From NCBI RefSeq assembly GCF_964355755.1, contig NC_092671.1:26038070-26102069 (forward strand): DNA of 64,000 bases, read 5' to 3'. The notes under the pieces were generated by a model. That model worked only from the letters and a program-made list of their open reading frames with translations, did no database searches and was not told where the DNA came from. Origin of the DNA: Antedon mediterranea (taxonomy: Eukaryota; Echinodermata; Crinoidea; Comatulida; Antedonidae). Within the stretch, counting starts at the first letter, position 1. Every line of letters begins with the position of its first letter. Positions 36,701 to 47,126 of this stretch are shown here, piece by piece. Both the position numbers and the translations under genes were made by a program.

Positions 36701-38542
36701 CGTCCAATTTCTCATCTCTCTTCTCTTCTGTTAAGTTAAAGATGTATTGTCCCTTATAACACAAAAAATGATGGTCAAAATATTCAAATTCGAGCCAAAA
36801 ACAACAAGTTTACTTAATTAACAGAGTAAATTAATTTGATTACATTTCAACTGGAAAATCGTTGCGAGAGAAAGTAAACAAAGATTTCAAACCACGAGTA
36901 TGCATTATGCATGATGCTAATTAGGATTGTTTACAACTCATCACGGTTAAGAAGATTTTCACGCAGATCGCGAGGAATTTTTTATGATTATGCATACAGA
37001 GTAGCCAAACAAGTGTGTTGCATTATGAAATATGTTTTGATTGAAAACTTTGACTTGAAGTCTGTATTTCAGTTAAATGGTTTTTTTTCTAACTATTATA
37101 CCGTACTTCAAAATGTCCCACTTTTTTTTTCGAAATCTTTTTTTGGAATTAGTCAAAGGGACAATACATCTTTAAAATAAACTAGACCTACTAGAGAGAG
37201 GGGCCTTTATCATTGATTGCATTATTTATAAATGTAGACCTAGCCCTATATAGGTGGTTTATGATGATAGCGGTCGTGTTTGAAATTAGTCGCATCTAAT
37301 TTTAGTCACGATAAATTCAACTTCTGGCATTTTGAATAGCTAGAGCTATGATTATTGTTGCATCGGTTTTTATTGACTAATGTTTTGTTTTTTAATAAGT
37401 TTAGTAATATGATCATGTGTGGTTGATTAAAAGGCGAGTTACTGAAAGCATCGGAGCTGCGCCTTCTATGACAGCAAGTAGCCACTTTTTTTGCTGACGG
37501 GAATTCCCCTTTTAAATAAACTTTAGAGTGTGTCAAATCATGGACAAAACATGTACGATCATTTTCCAAGGATGACGTCTTATAATAATCATTTTCTGAA
37601 ACGTACTATCTGCATGTGTGTTTTTTTTTAAATGATCGTATAGATTATGCACTTGTCAATTGTATGACCCACTATACGGCCCCCGGGAGAGGTGCTTCAT
37701 GGGTGCGTCATTTACAAATAATTACTGACACAGGGGTGCGTCAAAAAACCTAGATGGTACGTCACATCAATGAACAAGGTGTGTCAATGTCCGTCACTTT
37801 ACCACCCACCATATTATAAACAACATGGTCACAGTGCGTCAAAATGGGTGCGTCATGGTCACCTAAAGGTAAGTCACCTTTTTGACGCACGGGTGCGTCA
37901 TGGTATTCAAAAGTATGACGCACATCGGACAAATGACGCACCTCTCCCGGGGGTCGTATAGTGGGTCATACAATTGACAAGTGCATTACGTATCCGTCGG
38001 CGATGCCATGGTTTTTAATTTGAGCAATGAGTATTTTTATTTATTTATTAATAATAATCATTTTAATGTAATAAAGGCAATCGTTTAAAACTTGTATACA
38101 GTACATACTGCTGTTGGTAGATCTAAATGTTTTTAGGCCTAAATTATATTGCATCAAAATGTATCATGCTCCATTTAAATTAATCATTAATGCGACCAAA
38201 ATAAAACGCAACCATATAATAAAACGCAACAGACTGATAAAAAGCGTTTCTATCTAGCTAGGCCTAGGCCCTACTACTAGGGCTATGCCAACCAATAGTA
38301 CTAGGCTAGCCTAGGCCGCTTCCTTGCTAGCTAGGCCTAGTACTAGTAGTACAGCTACTGTAGTAGTAAGTAGCTAGCTAGCCTAGGCCTATACTATAGG
38401 CCCTACAATACAGTAACATTAAAGAATATAAAAATCTTCGATTTTTACAATATTTGTTCCTGGATCATAAAATGATCCAAATGATAAATACTAACCAACA
38501 ATTTAACGTTAGCACTTGTAAAGTAGCGTGTTTTCCACTCAT
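30749..38542 (-). CDS. SMPD2: Neutral sphingomyelinase (sphingomyelin phosphodiesterase 2)
   Basis: Mg2+-dependent membrane enzyme hydrolysing sphingomyelin (or lyso-PAF type lipids) to ceramide and phosphocholine. Seven coding exons, transcription order: 38542-38496, 36452-36356, 34333-34257, 32593-32410, 32217-31981, 31809-31575, 31095-30749. All junctions are GT-AG with matching phases, giving 407 residues (human 423). Endonuclease/exonuclease/phosphatase fold with its metal and catalytic residues: N14 in LNCWGVPYLS, E48 in DIVALQE, H135 at the end of VYTTH, D184 and N186 in GDFN, D246 in RIDYIMYN, D278-H279 in SDHEG. Two hydrophobic segments near residues 331-352 and 353-374 match the two C-terminal membrane spans of SMPD2. 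The second histidine of the mammalian THLH block is replaced (THMT). Start chosen as the ATG 13 codons before LNCW. Introns 1-3 are large and transposon-rich. Confidence 0.94.
31146..31315 (+). mobile_element. SINE fragment (ACAAATGGGTACCTGGTAGG type)
   Basis: SMPD2 intron 6. GCCTCTCTCCACCCAGGTGT followed by ACAAATGGGTACCTGGTAGG, then TGACCGGGGTAATAACGTAA. This resembles the body of tRNA-derived SINEs widespread in marine invertebrates. No head with box A/B is present, so the copy is 5'-truncated. Confidence 0.5.
33433..33510 (-). mobile_element. tRNA-like SINE head
   Basis: Minus strand: box A-like TGGCGCAGCGCATGAAGCG (33480-33498) and box B-like GAGTTCAAGACCC (33435-33447), properly spaced with a variable stretch between. 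It lies inside the block inserted into the MITE at 33014-34200. Body and tail are not recognised. Confidence 0.45.
33966..34103. repeat. 138-bp imperfect palindrome
   Basis: AATATAAGATTAGACATCCC at the left is matched by GATGTCTAACCTTATATT at the right, and TCGGGAATGATATT by AATATCATTCCCTCGGG. The arms (about 37 bp) enclose a smaller hairpin (AATTATATATTTCCGTCAGC / GGGAAATATATATTCCC). It may be the terminus of a larger foldback element. Confidence 0.6.
34830..35345 (-). pseudogene. LINE 3' fragment (CR1/Rex-like)
   Basis: SMPD2 intron 2. The minus strand reads the end of an RT protein: FYQSIIQSILSFSIGCFYGN, then NIERPRKIAQRIIKADL, then a NNIMKDPTHLLHYCYNLNRSG-like stretch and the arginine-rich end RLRPQRANLCRTRKSFVV. 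A 3' UTR ends in AAATTTCTTGAATCTTGAAT. This order is the usual C-terminus of CR1/Rex-type LINE proteins. It is 5'-truncated. Confidence 0.7.
35978..36190. mobile_element. MITE with TIR AACTTGTAACCAGGTT
   Basis: Left AACTTGTAACCAGGTT (35980-35995) and right AACCTGGTTACAACTTG (about 36169-36186) are inverted repeats. The interior has CAATCATGGTAAAGAAACAG. The adjoining AGTATTAGTGGGAATCAAG (36205-36223) resembles the right end of the GGTTCCCACT MITE family, so two related elements may abut. Confidence 0.5.
36740..37171. mobile_element. TTAA-flanked MITE (piggyBac-like target)
   Basis: SMPD2 intron 1. TIRs AGATGTATTGTCCCTT and AAGGGACAATACATCT are perfect inverted repeats, flanked by TTAA at 36736-36739 and 37172-37175. 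The interior is AT-rich; an 89-codon frame inside looks accidental. The TTAA target is the piggyBac signature; family assignment is inferred from that only. Confidence 0.75.
37648..37985. mobile_element. 338-bp MITE with GGGTGCGTCA sub-repeats
   Basis: Long TIRs: TGCACTTGTCAATTGTATGA ... CCGGGAGAGGTGC at the left and the complement at the right (about 50 bp, almost perfect). TTA on each side (37645-37647, 37986-37988) could be a 3-bp target duplication, as in PIF/Harbinger elements. The interior repeats GGTGCGTCA / TGACGCAC at least eight times in both orientations. It lies in SMPD2 intron 1. Confidence 0.8.
38255..38410. repeat. TAGGCCTA / CTAG-rich simple patch
   Basis: Dense overlapping copies of CTAGGCCTA, TAGTACTAG and CTAGCTAG, nearly all self-complementary. 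A second patch is at 39060-39190. The patch can form many alternative hairpins and has the look of slippage or palindrome-driven expansion. It lies just downstream of SMPD2 exon 1 in that gene's intron 1. Confidence 0.7.
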
Positions 38543-39207
38543 TTTATACCGAGAACTCACACAAACAAACAAACAATCAGAACAGAACAAAACATGTACA
38601 AAAAGATTCGTTCCGGATATATAAGGGTTTTGCTATTTAACAGTACATTCAAGTAACCGATTCGGGACAAATAGCTTGATACAGTAATACCTTATACACC
38701 GTACCAAGAGGCCTAATTTTATGAAATGGCCTAACAACTAAAATCATCATTTTAGCATACAATATTATCTCTCTTGTGTTGATAATGTAAAAATTAAAAT
38801 AACAGTTAGCACTTTTAAATTTCTCATTACTACAATAACTGCGTAACTGCTAGCTGAGTATTGTATTGCGCACTTCTGATACCTCGTACTCATAGGAATA
38901 GTGGTTGTGGAAGTAAATATTTCACAAAATGTCTGCTCCCACGAAGTTGCGTGTGTGAGCACAATTTTAATAAATACAAATATTTTTATATAAGCCGCAT
39001 AAAGGTAGGCCTAGTGTACATTGACATTTGGTAGACTATTTTCCAATCTAGACAAGGTCTAAAGCCAAGTAAGTGGCGTAGACTCTAGCTAGGCATAGGG
39101 CCCTACTAGGTAGTAGGGCTAGGCTAGGAGGCCTACTCGCTAGGCCTCTACTAGCTAGGTAGTAGTAGGCCTAAATAGGCCTAGCCTAGATCCTAGCGGG
39201 ATCCAGT

Positions 39208-39377
39208 CAAGTCGCCCCATCGCAAAGTCGCCCCATACAAAGTCGCCCAATACAAAGTCGCCCAATACAAAGTCGCCCCATCGCAAAGTCGCCCCAAAAC
39301 AAAGTCGCCCCATCGCAAAGTCGCCCCAACGCAAAGTCGCCCAATCGCAAAGTCGCCCCATCGCAAAGTCGCCCACG
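39208..39377. repeat. 16-bp minisatellite AAAGTCGCCCCATCGC
   Basis: About eleven tandem units of AAAGTCGCCCCATCGC with CATAC, AATAC and AAAAC variants, period 15-16 bp, CpG-bearing in an AT-rich setting. An open frame across it on the minus strand (repeating GRLCDWATLRWGDF) is a product of the repeat. Confidence 0.9.
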
Positions 39378-40949
39378 GTTTTATTTCGGTATGATTATGA
39401 AGCGCCGCCGCTAGTAGTACGGGATCCCGTAGTACGCTGTTTTAATCATATCGATTGCGTTGTTACTTTGGTCGCGCTCTAAATGTCGTATAGGCCTACA
39501 TTATAATGTTTATCCTTATATACATAATTTGTGTTTTAATTTTTATTTTACAGGTTTCAATGGAGTGATGTACTTTTTAAAAATCATTAAAAAAATAGTC
39601 CCTTGTTTGAAAGTTCTAAAAAGATTATCCCTGATTTATAGTTTCGAAAATGTTAATTTAATATGATTTTAAAATTAGTTACCAGAGCCACAATTACGAA
39701 TCTTTCTTCAACCTACGCGTGGATACCAGCTCATTTCTTAGGATAATAATTATAATAAATGTATAAATGTGTAGTAGGCCTTCGTATAGATTTACAGTAG
39801 TTATAATGACTTTTCAAAATGAAGAAAAAAAAAAAAAAAAAGGATTTCATCGCCGATATGATTGTTTTACATGCAGGTATTTTAGTAAAATTTAAAACGC
39901 AACATTTTGACCATGGAAAACCATCGTACAGTATCGTGTGCGTGTTTTTTAAAAAGGGGAATCCCCGACGGTCAGCAGAAAGACGTAGCAGCTGTGAGGA
40001 AACAGATACCAGAAGGCGCAGCTCCGATTGGTTTCAGAGAATGTTTCAGATGGCGAGTCGCCTTTTATTCAACAGCACAATGATCATTTTACTGAAGAAA
40101 TTCTTTTCAACCCTTTTGGTTATAGAACATTATTCTAATTATCATGCCTAATAAATATCCTCATATCGGGTGTTTATTTAATTTTAAATTAAACAAGACA
40201 GTGAAGAGGCACGGAATAATACGTACACGGACGTACGACGAATACACACACGCACGTCATCATTTACGACATATAGTGGTGATTATGATGCAATTTTATA
40301 ATGGATATAATGATAGGCCTCCTTCGTAGGTCCTACTCAGCTTGCACGTATGACCTGCCAAATAAAACGCCAATAAGGTAGGCCACCGGCACACAACAGG
40401 ATTCACACACAACAGACAGGGCTATACCACTACACAGAACAGGACAGGGTCTGGGTGGGAATTAAATCAAATTATCTCCGCGTAATATTAAATGATCCAT
40501 ATAAAATCCTTTCTAGCCTTCAGAAACTTTCATCAATGTACCCATGGAGGAAAATTTCCTCCATGATGTACCCAAGTACACATTGTCTAAACGTAACATA
40601 GCGCATGCGTACCATCTTAGTTGTTGAGTCTTTGAAATTCTGAAATATATGAATATTAAAACGGTGTACGAGTGAGTAGCCAATCGCATGCAGCTGAAAC
40701 TAGTCAACCGGATAATCTATGCACCAAGAATTATTGGTGTCAAACCACGTGACTTTTGCGTGTTTCCCCAGACGGAGTATCCAAACTCAAGTAATACACG
40801 TATGAAACGCCATATGTGCACAAATATTTATATTTTTACTAATATTAAGAAAAAACTCCGTCTGCAGCCCAGACTAGCTGTGTTTATACAACACCCTACA
40901 CACTTACTATGCATGCATGTTTTCACAGAAGAAGATCATTCCCCTAAAA

Positions 40950-41639
40950 GTAAGCCATACATACATAGATGTTAACTGCCCTGTTATAAACATGAAGATA
41001 AGTCACAGCCAAACGTCTGCCATTCATACATAGATGTTAACTGCCCTGTTATAAACATGAAGATAAGTCACAGCCAAACGTCTGCCATTCATACATAGAT
41101 ATTAACTGTCCTGTTATAAACATGAAGATAAGTCACAGCCAAACGTCTGCCATTCATACATAGATGTTAACTGTCCTGTTATAAACATGAAGATAAGTCA
41201 CAGCGTTCACTATAATATCTCTATGGTCACAGTTAAACGTCTGCCATTCATACATAGATGTTAACTGCCCTGTTATAAACATGAAGATAAGTCACAGCCA
41301 AACGTCTGCCATTCATACATAGATGTTAACTGCCCTGTTATAAACATGAAGATAAGTCACAGCCAAACGTCTGCCATTCATACATACTGTAGATGTTAAC
41401 TGCCCTGTTATAAATATGAAGATAAGTCACAGTCAAACGTCTGCCATTCATACATAGATGTTAACTGCCCTGTTATAAACATGAAGATAAGTCACAGCCA
41501 AACGTCTGCCATTCATACATAGATGTTAACTGCCCTGTTATAAATATGAAGATAAGTCACAGTCAAACGTCTGCCATTCATACATAGATGTTAACTGCCC
41601 TGTTATAAACATGAAGATAAGTCACAGCCAAACGTCTGC
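40950..41639. repeat. 65-bp minisatellite upstream of AAMP
   Basis: About ten to eleven copies of a 65-bp unit containing CATTCATACATAGATGTTAA, CTGCCCTGTTATAAACATGA and AGATAAGTCACAGCCAAACG. AGATGTTAAC recurs at 40967 and 41032, fixing the period. One unit carries a 35-bp insertion (about 41204-41238). The array ends about 470 bp before the AAMP start codon. Confidence 0.95.
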
Positions 41640-42110
41640 TGCTATGTTCTCAACTTGACAGAAGGCAACTTAAACTACTTCAGCTTACCTTTTTCATAAT
41701 ATTTCTGCCTGCATTTTGCCTGCATAACTCTTAAATCGCAAATCTTAATTCTTCACACATTCATGATACTGTAAAAGTGCGCCATTTTGCCTTTTTAAAT
41801 TACTAAATATTAATATTAAAGATTAATTGTCTCCCTGAAAATATTTTGTAAATTTTAATGGAATAAAAAAAAAAAATTCTGTATTTACCTGAAAAAAACT
41901 TTGAACTTGAAGCAAAAAATAATCAAATTGGCTGCCAGCCAATGGGATTTTGGTTTAATTTGACCATTTATTTTGTCATTTTATATGAGAAAACAGTAGT
42001 TTTTTTTTTTTACAGAAGGGATGATAATTTAATGTTCTTCATTTTTTATGTTTTTTTGGGAAAATACATCTTTAATTTAACTGTTCCATTTTTTTATTTA
42101 GAATATTAAA

Positions 42111-45100
42111 ATGGATAGTGACCAAGATTCCTTGGATCAGAATGAAGAAGGAATTGATGTTGTCGAAGTAAATGAAGGTGACATTGAAGAGGTCATTGAC
42201 CTTGATGAATCTGAAGAACAAGGTACAGTATCATTTATTTACATAATGTACATTTACAGCTACTATTGAATTATTGTGTTAAATATTAAAATTCTAAATT
42301 TTACTTAAAACCCCTTTATCATTTTAACATTTAGTTGGGTAGGAAGAGGGGGTTACCATGCACTCCTATGATGTATTTTCGTGCCGCACTTTTAGGCAGT
42401 TATATTCAAGAAGACAGAAGCATTAGGAAACTGTATCACGCTGATGCTTATAGTTTACTAAGGCTGAAAAACAGCGTGCGCGACCCTAGTATCCATTGGC
42501 TAGAGTTGTCTAGGGAGTCCAAGGACGAAGCCAGTTGCATCACAGAGACCTTGCCACAGTGGCTGGCTCAAAGCACAGTAGACTGTATAAGACCTATTTA
42601 ATAAACAATTTTTTCGTTTTGGTAGGCAATGTATGCCAGTTATAATACCATCAATTTATCATTGATTTGAATAATGGTAAAAAAAATCCTTCCTCCTCTG
42701 TTTGCTTAGTGAGTACTGTACATTTGTCGACGGCTTTACAATTATGTCAGGAAATTATGTCAAAAAGTCGCTGTGTTTTTTGTAAGAAATATTTCTTGAA
42801 CATGAATTTTTGTACTAATGTAAAATTTGACAAATGGTATTTAAGTAATGTACTACAGTACACTAATAATAACATGAACCTTTATACTCCTTCCCTCACC
42901 ATTTTAGAAACCACCAACTACCAATTAAGTACAACCATATCGTAATTAAAAATAAATAAATATAAAAAATACTATTTTTACTAGAATTATTTTAGTATGT
43001 CAGTAGTTAGACAGATGTTTAAGCATACTTCCACCCTCAATCTAATGAAGATCTGCAAGCTAAATCTTTTTTTATCGAATAATAAATCTGTATGATATAG
43101 TTCATTGGTTCATTCTAATTTTCTTTATTCATAATGAATGATTATGGTGAGATGACATCATAACATCACAGGAACTACTTACTTGAACAAGGACAGGAAA
43201 AAAAAGAACATGCTGGATATACCCTGTTGGGTATAGCATTCCTCGTGCATTTTAACCAATCATTTTCTGTTCTCCAGAACCATTCACAATAAGCGTCCAA
43301 ATCTGGACACAACAATTGGGCATTTCATGGGATAAATTACTAGCTGTAGTAATATATTACTTGTTTAAAATAATTTTCAGATGGAAGTGAGATGGAGATG
43401 GAAGGATATGACGGTGAAGATGAAGAAGTAGAAGATGACGAAGAAGAGGATGAAGAAGATGAGATGGTAGATGTTCAAGATGACGCAGACTTTTGTTTTA
43501 AAGCCCACACAGGTTGGTTATTATTACTAATAGAAACGTCTACATTTACAACATTTATAGTCATTTTATTAAAGGCCTTTATCAGTGTTCTCCGAAGCTA
43601 GTTTGACCAGCAAAATATTGCAGACTAGATTAGCTCAGACTAGTATTGAAATCCATGATACGATATGATAAAACTTTATTTTCACAATGGCAAAAATATA
43701 CAGCCATGAGATACTTTATGGGTCCTTATTTAAGTACACTCAAGTTAGTAAATATCACATAAATAACAAGACTAAATAAAAAATAAACAGGGAAATGTAA
43801 CAGAAACATGAGTAATTAGCGGACTAGCGTTTAAAATCTATATTGAACAACCTGATAGCTGATGGAATACATGTGTTTCTAAATCTATTTGTTTTGACTT
43901 TGGGGTGGAGTAATCTACCACGATCTGCAGGTAACAAGGGTATCAAAGACAGGATGAGTAACATCAGACATAATACAATTAAGTTTTTTAGACATCATTT
44001 CATTACATAAAGTGTTCTAACAATATAACATCGGTGCATATAATCTTACCTGCTTGCTTAATAATCAAATTTAAGTTTTTCCAAATATTTAAGTTCAGTT
44101 CGTTTAACCATATAATGATACAAAGTGAAAGAGCAGATTGTACAACAGAAACGTAAAACATGTGTAAAATATTGGACTTAACATTAAATTTCATCATTCT
44201 ACGTAGAAAGTACATTACAAAAAGGTGGTCTAACCCTAACAAGTATTAAATGTAAACATTAAAGCCAGCTAGACCAAGCCACCCTATTGAGTAACTGCCT
44301 GTATGCCAAGGATTACCCTAAGCATGTCTTTAGTGAGGTATCCAATTTTGTTAGAATAGATGTATTTATCTATCTTTTTAAATCAACTATCAAACGATAA
44401 CACCATTCTCTCTGAACTACTGATTTGTATGCCGTCGCCATGCTGTTGAGAACCAAAATTGAGAGAACCAATATTAATATACATTGGCAGCGACAATGAG
44501 AATACAAAACCTGAATGAATGCATCAATCGTTCCAAGCCGCACACTTTTAATACAGTTTTTTTCTCCAATCTTCATCATGTACTGTAGATTTCTTTGATA
44601 TTCAATAACCTACTAATTAATGGCGTTTCCATACACACGAGTGTCCATGATCATAATGTAATAAGTGGTATAGATTTGATTTGCAAAAAATCTATATAAT
44701 TACTAATTAAAACGTTTGTATTATTCTATTATATAGCTTCAGTTTTTAGCTGTGATCTTGACCCAAAGACATCCAGTCTTGCCGTCACTGGAGGTGAAGA
44801 TGATAAGGCCTATGTGTGGAATATAGCAGATGGCACTACTGCACTTATCTGCACAGGTATGAATTCACAAATACAAAAGAACATAGGGACTTGATTTGAG
44901 TGAATGGATGATAATAGACTGGTACTCATCCACAGGTATATGAATGTTTTAAGTGGACATTCATTATATACATAATATAAAAATAACGCTTAAAAAAGAA
45001 CGACGTTTCGACTCCATCATGGGGTCATTATCAAGTCCAATGAATAAAATATAAAACAACAACTAATTAAATAGCACAAGCCAAGGGTCAAAGTTTAAAT

Positions 45101-47073
45101 AACAAAAGACCTATTGTCTAACATCCTGTCAAATGAAAAGCTTAGCTTTTACAGAGTCACTTTGTTTATTCAGACTAGGTTTTAATTGTCTGATATACAA
45201 CATTTCATAGATAAGACAGTCAAATTTGTTTTTGCGTTTCCTAAGTATACTAAAACATGAATTAATTTTACTTGGATTAACAATCACGTTATGATCCTTT
45301 AAATGCTGTCCTATTAAGCATCTACTATGTTCAACAATGCGTTGGTAGAGGTGTCGGCATGTATATCCAACATAACTTGCATCGCACAAGTCACATTTAA
45401 ATTATACACAACACATTGTTGAATAGTTGGTTTCTTTTCGACTTTCCTAATGTTATCTTTAACTTTTTTACTTATGAATACAGGGACAATGTTTTTGTTT
45501 ATCTTGTGACTTAGTTGGCATAGTTGTCGCTTGACGGAGTTCGCAGATTTCTGGTCTTTGAATGGCAGGATGATTCGCACTGGTATTTCGGATAAATCTG
45601 TTTCACCTACTGCAGTGTTGTTATTGCTCTATGCTGGTTTAAAGTTCTGTATGGTTGTTATTAGTTCATCTGGATATTTCAGACACTTAAAAATCTTCCT
45701 TAGAATTTCACATTCATCATAAAAAAGCTGGTGGGTCGACGATAGTTTGTAAGCCCGATTTAACATAGTTATAATAAGTGACCTTTTATACTTGTTGTCA
45801 ACGTGACTATTGTAGTGTAGCAATAAGCCTGTGTCTGTTGGCTTTCTATAAACCCGTGTGTGCAATTTTTCCAAATCTTTGGTTATCAGCATTCCTAGGA
45901 AAAGTATTGAATTGTTCACGGCAGTTTCCATTGTGAACGCTATTGCAGGATGGGTTGTGTTAAGTAAAGCTAAAAATTAATTGGCTGCTTCTAGATTTGG
46001 CATGAATACTAGTGTGTCATCAACATACCGTTTGTAGTATTTGGGCATGTGGTTCGTAGATTCAAGGCGTTCCTCGATGTGGCACATAAATACATTTGCC
46101 ATAAGGGGCCCTAGAGGTGATCACATTGCAACTCCATCAACCTGTTCATACAAGTTACTTTTAAATTGGAATAGCTGATCTTTCGTTGATATATTGAGGA
46201 GTACAATTAAATCGTCCTTATCTAAGTTTAGTCCATAATTATCGTTGAACCAGTTGTTAGTAAATGCTTTATCAGCAATAATTTGAATTGTCTCGGTTAA
46301 AGAATTGTTAAAAAATTGTCTCATTATACTAGACTAGATTAAAAAGCGGCACAGTATGACACCGGTGTTGAAAGAGCTTCACTGGCTGCCAGTGTGTAAG
46401 AGAATAACGTTTAAAATCTCGCTGATCACTTACAAAGCGTTACATGGGCTTGCCCCTGATTATATTCGCGAGCTCATTTCTGAATACATCCCGTCGCGCT
46501 CTTTAAGGTCTGGTGATCAATTTCTTCTAACATTACCAAAATCATCCACTGCTTATGGTAGAAGGTCTTTTGCAGCAATAGCACCTTCATTATGGAACAA
46601 ACTTCCACTCTTTGTGAGACTTGCTCCTTCAGTCAGTATTTTTAAATCACGACTGAAAGCCCATCTGTTCTCATCCGGTATTAATTAAATTATTCATTCA
46701 TTCATTTATTCCTTCCCCGAAACCTTGACTCAGAAATACCGGGATGGTGTCCGGCGGGGGATAGTTTAACCCTAGCTTAAGTTGTGCATGCTTCATTTAC
46801 TCTCTATTCTTAACTCTGGCCCCGAAACCTTGACTCAGAAATACCGGGATGGTGTCCGGCGGGGGATAGTTTTACCTTAGTTAAGCATAGTTAAGCTTTG
46901 TTACATATTTTTTTTATTTTTTTTTTCACATTATTGATTGTCTCCATCCCCGAAACCTCGACTAAGAAATACCGGAATGGTGTCCGGCGGGGGATAGTTT
47001 ATTACCATTAGTTAAGGTCCTATGTAAAGCACCTAGAGGGGTCAGTGATCCATTAGGCGCTATATAAATACTG

Positions 47074-47126
<53 letters not shown>

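Larger units (their letters stand above)
38543..42110. promoter_or_regulatory. Divergent intergenic region SMPD2 / AAMP
   Basis: 3.6 kb between the two divergent start codons, containing both promoters. Contents: a TAGGCCTA-rich patch (39060-39190, continuing the SMPD2 intron patch at 38255-38410), a 16-bp minisatellite (39208-39377) and a 65-bp minisatellite (40950-41639). No TATA box can be assigned. A TTTTTATTTAG acceptor-like site ending at 42101 lies just before the AAMP ATG, so AAMP may have an upstream non-coding exon here. Confidence 0.55.

Noticed and set aside
39155-39376. 73-codon minus-strand frame
   Set aside because: It is produced by the 16-bp AAAGTCGCCCCATCGC repeat.
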